From an uncultured Chitinophagaceae bacterium (GTDB lineage Bacteria; Bacteroidota; Bacteroidia; Chitinophagales; Chitinophagaceae), in the NCBI GenBank assembly GCA_903884185.1, contig CAISDV010000099.1:1-64000 (forward strand): DNA of 64,000 nucleotides, in the 5' to 3' direction. Below are positions 9,300-19,560 of the stretch, one piece after another (within the stretch, counting starts at the first letter, position 1; every line of letters starts with the position of its first letter). The notes under the pieces are model-generated. The model was given only the letters and a program-made list of their open reading frames with translations, made no database searches and was not told where the DNA came from. The translations under genes were made by a program, and so were the position numbers.

Positions 9300-10520
9300 A
9301 TGAAGAAGATCATGTGTGTATGCATGGTGGTGGTTTCGGCGATCATCTGCATTTATTCCTGCAAGAAAACAAGTGTTTCGGAAACTGTGCTCCCTATTAC
9401 TACCGATGAAATGGCGGGGGCTAAAAGCTGGCTGTTGCAGCAGAGAAGCTCTGCTCCTGACAAAAAATGGTTTGATTCGCTAATGTCTGCCATTGATTGG
9501 CCAAAATCAGAAGTGGCTGAGTTCAAAGACAATCAATTACTCATTACACTTCCTGTTCATCTAAACATCTGGAGAAATTTTTCTTCGAAGTATTTATCTG
9601 TTGCTACAAATGCTACGGCTACTCAGCTTGTTTTAATAGCTGATAAAAGAGGTGGCATTCAATCGGGCAACCTGGTTCAGCTGACGCCAACTGCAAATAG
9701 TAATGATGCCGGTAGCAAGGCATCGTTATTAAATAAGTTATTCCGATTCTCAACTGACAATGATCAATACAATGGGTATCTCACTGTTTCTTCAGTGGTG
9801 GATACATTGTTATATGAGTACAAATTCAATAATGGGCAGAAAGAAATGTACAGCCAAAGACAGTTAAAAACAAAAACTACCCCTACAAATTCATCTGCAA
9901 AAAGTGCTGATGCAGTTTTGATGAAGGCGATGACTCCACCAGCGACTGCGGCTACGTGTATTGATTGGTATTGGACGACAACTTGGTATGATAATGCAGG
10001 GAATATCATAAGCCAAGATGAAACATATCTATATACAACTTGCAATCAGAATACTTTGAGCAGCCCAGACGACGATAATAAGGATGTAAATGCTATGCTA
10101 ACAACTGTGATTGAGAGTATTCATCCTATTTCGGAGTTACGATCAACAGATATAATTAGCCAGGAGCCATATAAAAGAACGGTCAAATATTCATGGAGAG
10201 CCGCTGAGGGCTTTTGTGTAATTGCACATTTTTATGCTGTAAGTTACGAAACAGGAGTCCATCGTTACTCAGAACCAATTGGTCAATGGGTTTGGGAGTC
10301 GCTAACACATGATCGCGTAGAAGCAGAAGTTCTTTACAATTTAGGGGTAAGCTGCTCGGCCGAAGAAGTGCCTAATACTGCCATTGCTGTAGTTCGCACT
10401 TTCAGCGCAACAATGAATATAACAGTTAAAGTAGCAGTTTCAGCAATTTATAAAGGTTCCCCTATCGGAAAGGGCGAAAAAATGAATCGTGACTGCACAT
10501 TTTTCACCAACATTGAATAA
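9300..10520 (+). CDS. Hypothetical lipoprotein
   Basis: 406 residues from the ATG at 9300, chosen because it gives an exact lipoprotein signal (VVVSAIICIYSC); an earlier start at 9249 would bury it. No domain is recognised. The mature part is rich in Ser and Thr, with a Trp-rich stretch (WYWTTTWYD) after residue 220. It starts an AT-rich run of three exported proteins on the plus strand. Confidence 0.7.
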   Translation: MKKIMCVCMVVVSAIICIYSCKKTSVSETVLPITTDEMAGAKSWLLQQRSSAPDKKWFDSLMSAIDWPKSEVAEFKDNQLLITLPVHLNIWRNFSSKYLSVATNATATQLVLIADKRGGIQSGNLVQLTPTANSNDAGSKASLLNKLFRFSTDNDQYNGYLTVSSVVDTLLYEYKFNNGQKEMYSQRQLKTKTTPTNSSAKSADAVLMKAMTPPATAATCIDWYWTTTWYDNAGNIISQDETYLYTTCNQNTLSSPDDDNKDVNAMLTTVIESIHPISELRSTDIISQEPYKRTVKYSWRAAEGFCVIAHFYAVSYETGVHRYSEPIGQWVWESLTHDRVEAEVLYNLGVSCSAEEVPNTAIAVVRTFSATMNITVKVAVSAIYKGSPIGKGEKMNRDCTFFTNIE

Positions 10521-10531
10521 ATAAAAAATCC

Positions 10532-11311
10532 ATGAGTAAATTATTTTTTATTGTCTTCATCTTATTTTTTGATCAATCACAACTTTGGAGTAAACCTAAA
10601 ATTGCTAATGATACCATTCATTCTGTAAGAGTATACTCCAATTTCCCTGGAGTTTCACCAAAAGGGAAGTTGCTAAATATGTATGATAGCCTGACCATTT
10701 TCTATTACAAGGAGATGGTCTTGTATCAAATTCCAACTGTACACCTTATTACGAATACATATCTCAACAAGTTTGGGAATACAGTTAAAAACACTACTAA
10801 AGAAGAACCTGCCTTTGAATATTTTGTATACAAACAAGGAGATGATTCAGGTTTCTCTGGCCTTTTGTATGATACTTTAACTGTCTCAGCATTTAAAAAA
10901 AGACGCCTTGACAGTTTCCTGGTTAACGAGGCTCTTAGAAATCCTGTAGCCTTCAATAATCTTGACGAGGTCCTGATTGAGCATAAATTGAGCAAGGGGT
11001 ATTACTCGCTTATTGAAAAATCTGCTCCAAAAAAGAAGATCGACGAGACTTATGAAGATACTTCTTATTTCTATTTTTCTGACAGGCTAAAAGACATCGA
11101 TTTTTCTTTTTCACCGAAAATGGATAGTCTAAAAAATTCTAAACTTGTTAAGATCCGGTTTCTATATAATGCCACCTACAGTAAAAAATATAAAATAAGA
11201 CTGCCTCGAAGAGAAATGTTTTTCGAAATCCGGCAAGTCCCTGTAATCAACAGGAAAGAAATAATTGATTTGATAGAAGAATGTAAAAAACTAAACAATA
11301 CCGGGAGTTAA
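10532..11311 (+). CDS. Hypothetical secreted protein, paralogue of the next gene
   Basis: 259 residues with a hydrophobic leader (FFIVFILFFDQSQLW), probably a signal peptide. No known domain. The last 90 residues align with those of the following gene: FYFSDRLKDIDFSFSPK against YYFSKSLGDIPYSLSPK, and a final pattern of PRRE/PKRE, EIRQVP/EVRSLP, KEIIDL/KEIIAL. It lies 11 bp after the lipoprotein gene, so probably one transcript. Codon use is AT-rich. Confidence 0.6.
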   Translation: MSKLFFIVFILFFDQSQLWSKPKIANDTIHSVRVYSNFPGVSPKGKLLNMYDSLTIFYYKEMVLYQIPTVHLITNTYLNKFGNTVKNTTKEEPAFEYFVYKQGDDSGFSGLLYDTLTVSAFKKRRLDSFLVNEALRNPVAFNNLDEVLIEHKLSKGYYSLIEKSAPKKKIDETYEDTSYFYFSDRLKDIDFSFSPKMDSLKNSKLVKIRFLYNATYSKKYKIRLPRREMFFEIRQVPVINRKEIIDLIEECKKLNNTGS

Positions 11312-11356
11312 ACTTCTTCCGGTATTTATTTATTATCAAATATTAAACCCCTGTTT

Positions 11357-12106
11357 ATGATTAAAAACAAATTTGAAATCACAATTATTATTGCTTTTGC
11401 TTTATTTATTATAACCTCATGTTCAGCTCAGCGCAGTAAAAACATAAGAGCCCTTGAATACATCACGCAAATGCCTGAGTTTTACGAAGCAAAGGATGGA
11501 ACAGCCATCCCAATAACAGATTCTCTAGCTATATTTTACATGGATGAGTATGTTTTATGTCGCCTATCGCCAACAATAGAGACAAAACATTATAAAAAAA
11601 TTGAAGCCTCTGAACCTTATTTTATTTACAGGGATAAAAATCATTATGGCTTCTACTTCACATCATTAAATGACTCAGCGCATGGCAAAAAAATGTCGGT
11701 AGATTCTATTTATTGCCTACATTATCCAAAAATGAGTTCATGTAATATTCAGGAAATGGGGTATGAATTAAGTGAGCAAATAACTTCCAAGGATAGTGCT
11801 TTGTTACAAAAGTATGTAGCTGCTAACCGTCTAGGGGAAGGCTATCCTGATTCTGTCTATTATTATTTTTCAAAAAGCCTGGGTGATATTCCTTATTCGC
11901 TTTCTCCTAAGCGAGATAGCATTCAAAAAATGAAATTGGTAAAAGTAGAATTGCTTTACAAGGAATTGCTTTTGACAAAACTAAAGAAGATAATCCCTAA
12001 ACGGGAAGCATCTGTGGAGGTTAGAAGTTTACCTATCAAAAATCCAAAAGAGATCATAGCACTTTTTGAAAAGTTTAAAAAGCAGATACCCTCTAGCAGT
12101 TACTAA
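11357..12106 (+). CDS. Hypothetical lipoprotein, paralogue of the previous gene
   Basis: 249 residues with a lipobox (IIAFALFIITSCS). The C-terminal half is clearly related to the preceding gene, so the two arose by tandem duplication; this copy kept lipidation while the other has a plain signal peptide. No catalytic motif seen. Its TAA is followed with no spacer by the stop codon of the convergent phytase-like gene. Confidence 0.6.
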   Translation: MIKNKFEITIIIAFALFIITSCSAQRSKNIRALEYITQMPEFYEAKDGTAIPITDSLAIFYMDEYVLCRLSPTIETKHYKKIEASEPYFIYRDKNHYGFYFTSLNDSAHGKKMSVDSIYCLHYPKMSSCNIQEMGYELSEQITSKDSALLQKYVAANRLGEGYPDSVYYYFSKSLGDIPYSLSPKRDSIQKMKLVKVELLYKELLLTKLKKIIPKREASVEVRSLPIKNPKEIIALFEKFKKQIPSSSY

Positions 12107-13270
12107 CTACGGCATCACCTCAAACAACAAAAACTGCGTCTTCTCCAACAGGTTAAAATTATTGTCGGCAACAAACAGTAATGTATTATGACCATTTGGA
12201 AGCCTTGGCCCAAAAGTTACGCCTTCAATATTATCAATATAAATACCCAACATATCCATGTTTAATAATAATTTTTTCTCCGCAGGATGAAATGTTGCAT
12301 TTGTTTTTAATGAAGGAATATGAATGATATTGGATGCCTGGCTGATATCGGTTAAGAACACTTTGATCGTACATGCCATCTTCCCGCTCGAAAAAGATCT
12401 TTCTATAATAATGAATTTATCATCGCCGATGGACAAGATATCAGGAATACCATTTATCATGAATGCCTCTGCCGGAGTGGAAGGGTGTGCTACCGGGTCT
12501 AATTTATAAGCATACTGCGCCGTATTCTTTTTTGATTGCATATCAAATTTGAGAATGCGTATCCAGGCATTGTTCTCGGTAATATCCGCTCTTGGCCCAT
12601 CTTCATATAAAGGCTCTTCTACATTTACATAAAGCGTCTTGAAATTATCTGCGAATGTCAGCCCTTCAAATACGCCATTCTGCCTGGGGCCTTTTTCTGT
12701 TGCCTGCATATGCAGGTTGGGTGGAAGAGAAAATGTATCAATATACTTTCCTGAAGGAGTAATGATAGTAACTTCCGGGTTTTCCAGGATAGTATCTTTT
12801 GAACCAACAATTCTTTCGCCTTCACTACTCCATATCATCTGGTGTGTAACCGGGTTATAGCGCAAAGCTTCGGGGTCAGGAGTATGGCCGGGGTCATGTT
12901 TAGAATCAGGATATGATTTTCCATTCTTCGCAAGCAATGTGGTTACATTTACAAACTCAACTTTTTTTATCCCGGTTTGATCAAATAATATTTTCGCTGT
13001 ATAATACCGCGCAGGGTTTATTGCCGAACGGTCATCTGAGATCAGGTAATACAATTGTTGTGTAGAATCATAATCAATTCCTGATAATCCGCCAACCGTA
13101 GTGTTGTTATATTGATGATTAAAAGGCACATCATATTCTCCCAGAAATTTCAACTGCCCGATTGGCACACTTTTTTTCTGTTCGGTTGACTGACAGAAAG
13201 GAGTGCTGGATAGCAGCAGGCATAACACGACTACTATTACTTGTATTCTTTTGCTAAAAAAATATACCAC
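12107..13270 (-). CDS. Esterase-like activity of phytase family protein
   Basis: 387 residues with an N-terminal signal peptide (VIVVVLCLLLSSTPFCQS). The body matches the phytase-like propeller family: GGLSGIDYD near the start, PDPEALRYNP, NGVFEGLTFADNFKTLYV and a C-terminal NIEGVTFGPRLPNG. These secreted proteins are annotated as phytase-esterase-like, with little biochemical proof. It converges on the paralogue pair with zero intergenic bases. Confidence 0.78.
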   Translation of the reverse strand: MVYFFSKRIQVIVVVLCLLLSSTPFCQSTEQKKSVPIGQLKFLGEYDVPFNHQYNNTTVGGLSGIDYDSTQQLYYLISDDRSAINPARYYTAKILFDQTGIKKVEFVNVTTLLAKNGKSYPDSKHDPGHTPDPEALRYNPVTHQMIWSSEGERIVGSKDTILENPEVTIITPSGKYIDTFSLPPNLHMQATEKGPRQNGVFEGLTFADNFKTLYVNVEEPLYEDGPRADITENNAWIRILKFDMQSKKNTAQYAYKLDPVAHPSTPAEAFMINGIPDILSIGDDKFIIIERSFSSGKMACTIKVFLTDISQASNIIHIPSLKTNATFHPAEKKLLLNMDMLGIYIDNIEGVTFGPRLPNGHNTLLFVADNNFNLLEKTQFLLFEVMP

Positions 13271-13354
13271 AATAAAATATTTTACTCCACTAAAAATACT
13301 GATTAACCAACGATTATATTTTTAATACTTTATGAAACTATTTTAATACGCAAT

Positions 13355-13384
13355 AAAAAAGCCCTGCAAAATGCAAGGCTTTTA
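13355..13384 (-). terminator. Terminator of the M28 peptidase gene
   Basis: AAAAGCCCTGCA and TGCAAGGCTTTT form a 12-bp stem with one G-T pair and a three-base loop. On the minus strand it ends in a T-run, 16 bp after the peptidase stop. Confidence 0.75.
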
Positions 13385-13399
13385 CTTTAAATGATCATA

Positions 13400-15643
13400 C
13401 TATCGCTGCGGGTTGGGGTTGGCCATCCCCGCATTCCTTAAATAATCTGCAAACTGGTTGATGGCCCTTGCGTCTATTCCAATCTGCTCCTGCGCTTCTT
13501 TCCAATTACGCTGTTCTATTGCTTCGCGGATACCAGGCAATGTTTTTACTCCGTACCCGGTATAAAATCCGGGTGCGTATAAACTGTGCTTATACCACTC
13601 CCTTCTTGGAAGTCCCATGGGAGTAAGTAATTGTTGTTCTGCTTTATACAATGCCTTATTCAATGCACCCTGTGTAGCAGGCTGGTTGATCGCTCTATTC
13701 GATATATCCGATAATATAGTAGTACTTCTTTCCAGGTTAACCAGTGCATTTTGCAAAGGGGAAAAGTCAATATAAGGTACCTCTTGTTTTGGCTGCGGCA
13801 CTCTTATATTTTTTACGGGATCATTTGCAAGCTGATAGGCGTTTGTCCTGATCGCTTCATTTTCCACCACAGTGCTTTCACGCATTTGGTCTGTTAATGT
13901 GATCAGCTCTGTTATATAAGTCCCTATCGTTTTATGCAGGCTACGAAAATCAAATGGCAATACATCCGCATCAGCCATACGAAGTGCAGTCCGGCCGGCA
14001 GCTTTGGATAAAGCTATGCCATATACAAAACCGGGATCTTTGTATTTAGAGAAGTCATCATAAGAATCGTAAATAGAATGGTATTCACCGCCACTTCCCT
14101 CACCACCAAATCCTAAATTCAAAGATGGAACTCCTGCATGCTGAAGAAATGAAGAATAATCAGAACCCGAACCCAATGCACCCAAGGTCAGTCCTTTTTT
14201 ATTCATCGCTGTTTTCTTTGCGGCTGTTGTTGCAGCTCTTGCAACTTCATTTGCCCTGCTTCTATCAAATACGCTGACGTGTGTTTGAGGGTCTTTTACA
14301 TCCTTCGCTATTTCATATACCATTGTTTCCAATGCATGTGAGCCTGATGCTCCAAAGAATCCACGGCTATAATCATCCGTATTTATATACAGCACTCCTT
14401 TTTGTTTCAGTTCTGCACCATGGTCTTCTACCCATTCTGTAGAACCCATTAATCCAGGCTCTTCACCATCCCAGGCACAATAGACAAGTGTACGTTTTGG
14501 TTTCCATCCACTTTTTACCAGTTGCCCGATAGCCTGCGCTTCTTCCAATTCTGCTGCTTGTCCGCTCAGCGGATCATCCGCGCCATTTACCCAGGCATCA
14601 TGATGATTGCCACGTATCACCCATTCATCAGGAAACTGAGACCCTTTGATCATTGCAATTACATCATAGGCCGGAACCATCTTCCAATCGAATTCCAGTT
14701 TTAAATGCACTTTTGCTTTGCCCGGCCCGATATGATACGTAAAAGGTAGGCCACCTCGCCAGTCTTCCGGCGCAACAGGCCCGCTCAATGCTTCAAGCAA
14801 AGGTTGTGCATCATGATAGCTGATAGGTAACACAGGAATTTTTAAAATAGTTGGCGCTTCTGCCCTGTTCAACCGTTTTGCGGTTTCTGTTGCACCCACC
14901 CCAGGAGTTAAAGGATCGCCGGGATAAATAACCATATCCATTACGGAGCCACGTTGTACCCCGAATTCATTTTTAAAAGCACCTTTTGGATATACATCGC
15001 CCTGGGAATAACCATCATCTTTAGGATCGGAATAAATGATACAACCGATAGCGCCGTGTTCATAGGCCACTTTGGGTTTAATGCCTCTCCAGCTTCTTCC
15101 ATATTTTGCAATTACAATTTTCCCCTTTACGTCAATTCCTAATTTTTCGAGTTCTTCATAATCAGCGGGTAATCCATAGTTCACAAATACAAGTTCACCC
15201 GTTACATCTCCATCAGCACTCCATGCATTATAAGTAGGCAATTGCCCGTCCTGCCCGGAAGTAGCATCTTCTTTTAACGCCGGCTCCTTTAATATGGCTT
15301 TATACGAAGTGGGCGATGTTAATTCCAGTTCCCTGACTTTGGGTGTAGGGAACAACACCATATACTTATCTATCCGTACATCCCAACCCCAGCTTTTATA
15401 TTTATTATAGATCGCATCTGCCACGTCTTTTCCACCCGGAGATCCAATATGGTGGGGCTTTGCAGAAAGTTCTTTGATAGTTGCTCCTAAACGGTCAGCA
15501 TTCAGCAGCCCATCAAATTTTTGTTCGAGTGCTGCCTGATCGGCAGAATTTTTTTCAGTAAACCCTGTAATTGTTTTTGTTTGAGCGGTGATCGACTGAT
15601 ACGCTCCAAATAAAAAAAAGGTAAGTGCAAGAAATTTTCTCAT
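13400..15643 (-). CDS. M28-family zinc peptidase (glutamate carboxypeptidase II-like)
   Basis: 747 residues. Signal peptide (LALTFFLFGAYQSITAQ), then a protease-associated domain (VFVNYGLPADYEELEKLG, GKIVIAKYG) and an M28 catalytic domain. Likely zinc ligands: NHHDAWVNGADDPLSG, DGEEPGLMGSTEW and a late histidine in GGEYHSIYDSYDDF. A C-terminal helical dimerisation domain as in transferrin-receptor/PSMA-type proteins follows. Size and domain order match the GCPII-like family, exported aminopeptidases or carboxypeptidases. Isolated transcription unit. Confidence 0.88.
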   Translation of the reverse strand: MRKFLALTFFLFGAYQSITAQTKTITGFTEKNSADQAALEQKFDGLLNADRLGATIKELSAKPHHIGSPGGKDVADAIYNKYKSWGWDVRIDKYMVLFPTPKVRELELTSPTSYKAILKEPALKEDATSGQDGQLPTYNAWSADGDVTGELVFVNYGLPADYEELEKLGIDVKGKIVIAKYGRSWRGIKPKVAYEHGAIGCIIYSDPKDDGYSQGDVYPKGAFKNEFGVQRGSVMDMVIYPGDPLTPGVGATETAKRLNRAEAPTILKIPVLPISYHDAQPLLEALSGPVAPEDWRGGLPFTYHIGPGKAKVHLKLEFDWKMVPAYDVIAMIKGSQFPDEWVIRGNHHDAWVNGADDPLSGQAAELEEAQAIGQLVKSGWKPKRTLVYCAWDGEEPGLMGSTEWVEDHGAELKQKGVLYINTDDYSRGFFGASGSHALETMVYEIAKDVKDPQTHVSVFDRSRANEVARAATTAAKKTAMNKKGLTLGALGSGSDYSSFLQHAGVPSLNLGFGGEGSGGEYHSIYDSYDDFSKYKDPGFVYGIALSKAAGRTALRMADADVLPFDFRSLHKTIGTYITELITLTDQMRESTVVENEAIRTNAYQLANDPVKNIRVPQPKQEVPYIDFSPLQNALVNLERSTTILSDISNRAINQPATQGALNKALYKAEQQLLTPMGLPRREWYKHSLYAPGFYTGYGVKTLPGIREAIEQRNWKEAQEQIGIDARAINQFADYLRNAGMANPNPQR

Positions 15644-15681
15644 GTTGTTAGTTTTGGAATGATTTGGGCAAATTAATGTAT

Positions 15682-15712
15682 AACCCCGAGGATTTTAAAA
15701 ATCCTCGGGGTT
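15682..15712. repeat. REP-like palindrome at one end of the RAYT unit
   Basis: A perfect 15-bp inverted repeat (AACCCCGAGGATTTT and its complement) around one central base. The last base is also the last base of the transposase stop codon. A related palindrome lies at the other end of the gene, as expected for a REP-RAYT pair. It could also act as a terminator. Confidence 0.85.
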
Positions 15713-16320
15713 TATTTTCTTCTGATGGGTTGGTTATGGAAGTCAAGAAACCCCTCTAGTCCACCAAACCTTTCCCAGACACTTTCTTTTGCAAGCCATG
15801 TAGTTCCTGGATGGCTTAACTCTATGAAAGAAGAATATCGCCAATCTTTGATCTCACTGCTTATCCCATGTTGAACAGCATTTGCATGGATGTAATGAAT
15901 AATTTTTGAGAAATAATCGTCTGTATGGATCAGCTTCCTGTTTAAACTATCCATAAAAAGTTTCCCTTTTCGGTCATATTTCTTATTAAATGCTTTTGTA
16001 TAAGCATTACACCAATTACCAAATTGTTCAGAAATAAAAGCAGACCGGTTACCCTCATATTTTCTTCGTAATTCTTGGGGCTTTAGTTTATTGAATATTA
16101 ACTCAATCTCCGCCGCTGGTTTAATTCTTACAAAAAGATGAAAATGATTGGGCAAAAAATTATAACAAAAAATATCAGCAACAGGTAAAATGTACTGCTG
16201 CATTTTCAAAGAAAAATAATGATAGTTATCTGCTTCTCTAAACATTTTTTCGCTTCCAACAGCCCTATTAAATACATGGTAGCAGTGGTTTGGAAGAAAA
16301 GGTTCCTGAAATTGGCGCAT
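15712..16320 (-). mobile_element. REP-associated Y1 tyrosine transposase (RAYT) gene
   Basis: 202 residues from the ATG at 16320; a TTG at 16362 is an alternative. It carries the Y1_Tnp (IS200-like HUH) signature: HCYHVFNRAVGSEKMF near the start, the HUH strand FLPNHFHLFVRI, and the catalytic-tyrosine helix region FSKIIHYIHANAVQHG. RAYTs are single-copy domesticated relatives of IS200/IS605 transposases that act on REP palindromes. The gene is bounded tightly by two palindromes (15682-15712 and 16404-16438), so the whole unit spans about 757 bp. Both flanking host genes look intact. Confidence 0.9.
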
Positions 16321-16403
16321 ATGAAAGTATGTTGAGTTATAAAATACTTTTGAATTCAGCAATCTGGTTTTGATTCATTGAGTATTTTATGCTCTTACTT
16401 TCC

Positions 16404-16438
16404 CAAACCCCGAGGGTCTTTTAGACCCTCGGGGTTTG
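16404..16438. repeat. REP-like palindrome at the other end of the RAYT unit
   Basis: A perfect 16-bp inverted repeat (CAAACCCCGAGGGTCT and its complement) around three bases, ending 5 bp before the amidase stop codon. It shares the CCCCGAGG core with the palindrome at 15682. Confidence 0.85.
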
Positions 16439-16442
16439 ATGC

Positions 16443-18101
16443 TTAATTTTTAAACATCTCAGGGTGAAGTTTGTTCCATTGTGTTGCATCCTGATAGGCT
16501 TTCGCAACAGCCAGCAATGTTGCCTCATCATATAATTTACCGATGAAAGTGATGCTTGTTGGCAGGCCGAACCTTTTATCAAACCCTGTTGGAGTACAAA
16601 CAACCGGGTTGCCGGTGAGATTGGTAATGGCCGATTGATTCCCACTTCCGCGTGTTGGGCAAATGATTGCATCAAATTGTTGTGTGACCGCATTTACCTT
16701 CTGCATCAACAAATAGCGGTGCCGATTTGCATTAATATATTCTACAGCGCTCATTAATCGTGATGTACGGAATTGATTGGGCCAGTCATTCTTTCCCTGC
16801 ATGGTCATTTCATCATCAATGTTGTTGCGTGTGAACTCGTCAAATTGTGCAGCACATTCAGCATCGATCACCACACTCATGATATTAAAATTATAAACCC
16901 CGCTGTCAGGAAAGTCAACAGGAATTAGTTGTACGCCCATCTTCCTGAATACATCCAGCACTTTTAATTCGGCGCGGGAAGTATCTGTGATCTTGTCGTA
17001 ATAATTTTTTGCATACGCGATCTTCATTTTTTTCACATCGGCGTTGCTATTATAATTAAATGGCCTGTTTACTGCGCTTGCGTCTTTTTCATCTGTGCCA
17101 TGTATATAATTAAATACCACTGCCGCATCTTCCGCACTCCGGCACAATGGCCCGATCTTATCAAGGCTCCAGCTCAATGCCATGGCTCCGCTCCGACTTA
17201 TGCTGCCGAATGTTGGTCGCAATCCGGTTGCACCACAAGTAGAAGCAGGTGAAACAATACTTCCCCATGTTTCTGTACCTATTGCAAATGGAACAAGCCC
17301 TGCAACAGTTGCAGAGGTTGATCCCGCAGAAGAACCAGATGAACCAAACCGCAGGTTCCATGGATTTTTTGTGCGGCCACCATACCAGTAATCACCCATT
17401 GCCAAAGCACCCAATGTAAACTTTGCCACAAGCACAGCACCCGCATCTTTCAATTTTGTATACACAAAAGCATCTTCATCAATAGTTTGATTTTTATACG
17501 GCGCAGCGCCCCAGGTTGTTTTTGTTCCTTTTACCGAGAACAGGTCTTTTAATCCATAAGGAATTCCATGAAGTGGCCCGCGGTATTTTCCTTTGGCAAT
17601 TTCCGCATCTGCCTGTTTCGCCTGTTGCATGGCAATATCTTCTGTTATAGAAATGACGCATTGCAGGGTGTCGCCATATTTTTTTATACGGTTGATAAAG
17701 AATTTTGTCAGTTCTACCGAACTGATCTTTTTATTCTTTATAAGCGATGCCAGTTGCAGCACGGAATAAAAAGCGAGTTCATTTTTGTCTTTGGGCACTT
17801 GCACATTAGCAGGGATATTCCAATTGATCACATTTTGTTTGTCGTTAAATTTCATTCCGGGCAGCACAGGGCTTTGCCACAAGCTCATTGGCACGCTGTT
17901 ATTTAGCGACTGCGCATGCATGAGTTTATATGTTTTCTGGTTGTCTTTCGCGCCATCGTATAAAGTATCAATCTCTTTTTGCGTGAAATTGATATCAAAT
18001 AGTTTAGCGGCAGAACGAAGATCACTCTTCGTAATAATGGTGTCTTGTGCGTTTGTGCAAAAACAAAGCAGCAGCAAAGCGGGGGTGATTAGTTTTCTCA
18101 T
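16443..18101 (-). CDS. Secreted amidase-signature family protein
   Basis: 552 residues with a signal peptide (LLLLCFCTNAQ). Amidase-signature features: catalytic lysine K185 in YGLKDLFSVKG, the Ser/Gly-rich stretch RFGSSGSSAGS (251-261) supplying the cis-serine, and the nucleophile S281 in GTETWGSIVSP. The Ser-Ser-Lys triad is therefore present. It is not GatA: it is exported and stands alone. It probably hydrolyses small amides, peptide amides or acylamides in the periplasm. Confidence 0.85.
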   Translation of the reverse strand: MRKLITPALLLLCFCTNAQDTIITKSDLRSAAKLFDINFTQKEIDTLYDGAKDNQKTYKLMHAQSLNNSVPMSLWQSPVLPGMKFNDKQNVINWNIPANVQVPKDKNELAFYSVLQLASLIKNKKISSVELTKFFINRIKKYGDTLQCVISITEDIAMQQAKQADAEIAKGKYRGPLHGIPYGLKDLFSVKGTKTTWGAAPYKNQTIDEDAFVYTKLKDAGAVLVAKFTLGALAMGDYWYGGRTKNPWNLRFGSSGSSAGSTSATVAGLVPFAIGTETWGSIVSPASTCGATGLRPTFGSISRSGAMALSWSLDKIGPLCRSAEDAAVVFNYIHGTDEKDASAVNRPFNYNSNADVKKMKIAYAKNYYDKITDTSRAELKVLDVFRKMGVQLIPVDFPDSGVYNFNIMSVVIDAECAAQFDEFTRNNIDDEMTMQGKNDWPNQFRTSRLMSAVEYINANRHRYLLMQKVNAVTQQFDAIICPTRGSGNQSAITNLTGNPVVCTPTGFDKRFGLPTSITFIGKLYDEATLLAVAKAYQDATQWNKLHPEMFKN

Positions 18102-18213
18102 GATTGAAAGTTACACCATGGGAAATAAAAAAACGAGCCCACTTCAAATTATTACATGGGCGTTCCAATGTGGCTTCAAAGCGGGAAACTAATCCATCAT
18201 CCCCCTATCAAAT

Positions 18214-18243
18214 AAAAAAGCGGGCATCCACAGCCCGCTTTTT
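18214..18243 (-). terminator. recA terminator
   Basis: AAAAAGCGGGC and GCCCGCTTTTT form a perfect stem with a seven-base loop, 29 bp downstream of the recA stop on the minus strand. Confidence 0.85.
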
Positions 18244-18271
18244 ACTTACTAACCCATATACAAAAGCCCGA

Positions 18272-19291
18272 TTATTCTTTTGCTTCCGCAACGCCATCCC
18301 TCACTTCTGTGATCTTAGCCCTTATTTTGGCTTCGATTTCATTTGCGAGTTCGGGATTATCGCGCAATAACCCTTTCACAGCATCACGTCCCTGTCCTAA
18401 TTTATTGCTTTCATAACTGAACCAGGATCCGCTTTTGTTTACGATGCCCAGTTCAACACCCATATCAATGATCTCACCCAGTTTGCTGATTCCCTCACCA
18501 AAAATGATATCAAATTCTGCAGCACGGAAAGGTGGCGCCACTTTATTTTTTACCACTTTCACTTTTACATGGTTGCCTATTGCTTCATCGCCATCTTTGA
18601 TCTGTGCCTGGCGGCGAATATCCAATCGCACAGACGCATAAAATTTCAATGCGTTACCACCCGTGGTAGTTTCGGGGTTGCCGAACATCACACCGATCTT
18701 TTCACGCAACTGGTTGATGAAAATACAAACCGTATTTGTTTTATTAATAGTAGCGGTGAGTTTGCGAAGCGCCTGGCTCATCAACCTTGCATGCAATCCC
18801 ATTTTGCTGTCGCCCATTTCGCCTTCGAGCTCACTCTTAGGAACCAATGCCGCAACAGAATCTATCACCACCACATCCAATGCGCCGGAAAGTATCAACC
18901 TGTCGGCAATTTCCAGGGCCTGTTCGCCATAATCGGGTTGGGAGATCAGCAGGTTGTCAACGTCCACTCCGAGCTTCTGTGCGTAGCCGCTATCGAATGC
19001 GTGTTCTGCATCAATAAAGGCGCACATACCACCTTTTTTCTGTGCTTCTGCTATAATATGTATGGCAAGTGTTGTTTTACCCGAGGACTCCGGCCCGTAT
19101 ATTTCCACTACCCTGCCTTTTGGCACGCCACCCACGCCCAGCGCACTGTCCAGCCCGATGGACCCCGTCGATATTACCTCTATCGGGTCCTGGCTTTTTT
19201 CATTCATCAACATAACACTTCCTTTGCCAAAGTCTTTGTCGATCTTGTCCATCGTCAGCTTCAGCGCCTTGATTTTTTCTACGGTACTCAT
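18272..19291 (-). CDS. recA: Recombinase A
   Basis: 339 residues, full length. Walker A GPESSGKT at 66-73, Walker B in [10 protein letters not shown], and the L2 loop region [20 protein letters not shown]. RecA coats single-stranded DNA, performs strand exchange and drives the SOS response. It is monocistronic with its own terminator; recX is about 7 kb away on the other strand. No LexA-type operator was recognised in the 268 bp upstream, which holds no gene. Confidence 0.98.
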   Translation of the reverse strand: MSTVEKIKALKLTMDKIDKDFGKGSVMLMNEKSQDPIEVISTGSIGLDSALGVGGVPKGRVVEIYGPESSGKTTLAIHIIAEAQKKGGMCAFIDAEHAFDSGYAQKLGVDVDNLLISQPDYGEQALEIADRLILSGALDVVVIDSVAALVPKSELEGEMGDSKMGLHARLMSQALRKLTATINKTNTVCIFINQLREKIGVMFGNPETTTGGNALKFYASVRLDIRRQAQIKDGDEAIGNHVKVKVVKNKVAPPFRAAEFDIIFGEGISKLGEIIDMGVELGIVNKSGSWFSYESNKLGQGRDAVKGLLRDNPELANEIEAKIRAKITEVRDGVAEAKE

Positions 19292-19560
19292 ACTATTCAG
19301 TTTTAATTTCCAAAATTAATAAGGGAGTAAAATTAGGGAGTTTTTGTTATACACACTAATTTTTTTAGCAATTTTTTACTAAATTTTTTGGATGGGTTGA
19401 TTTTCAGGAAGTTGGAGGAAAGTTGCTGGTTATTTGCCGATCCTGTCGGCATAAAAACAACTGTCAGGAACCTGATTTTAGAGGGATAGTCTAGTCTAAA
19501 TCGGAATGAAGTGGTCAATGCAATGGGATTTTGCACACTCATCCACTCTGTCTAACGACA

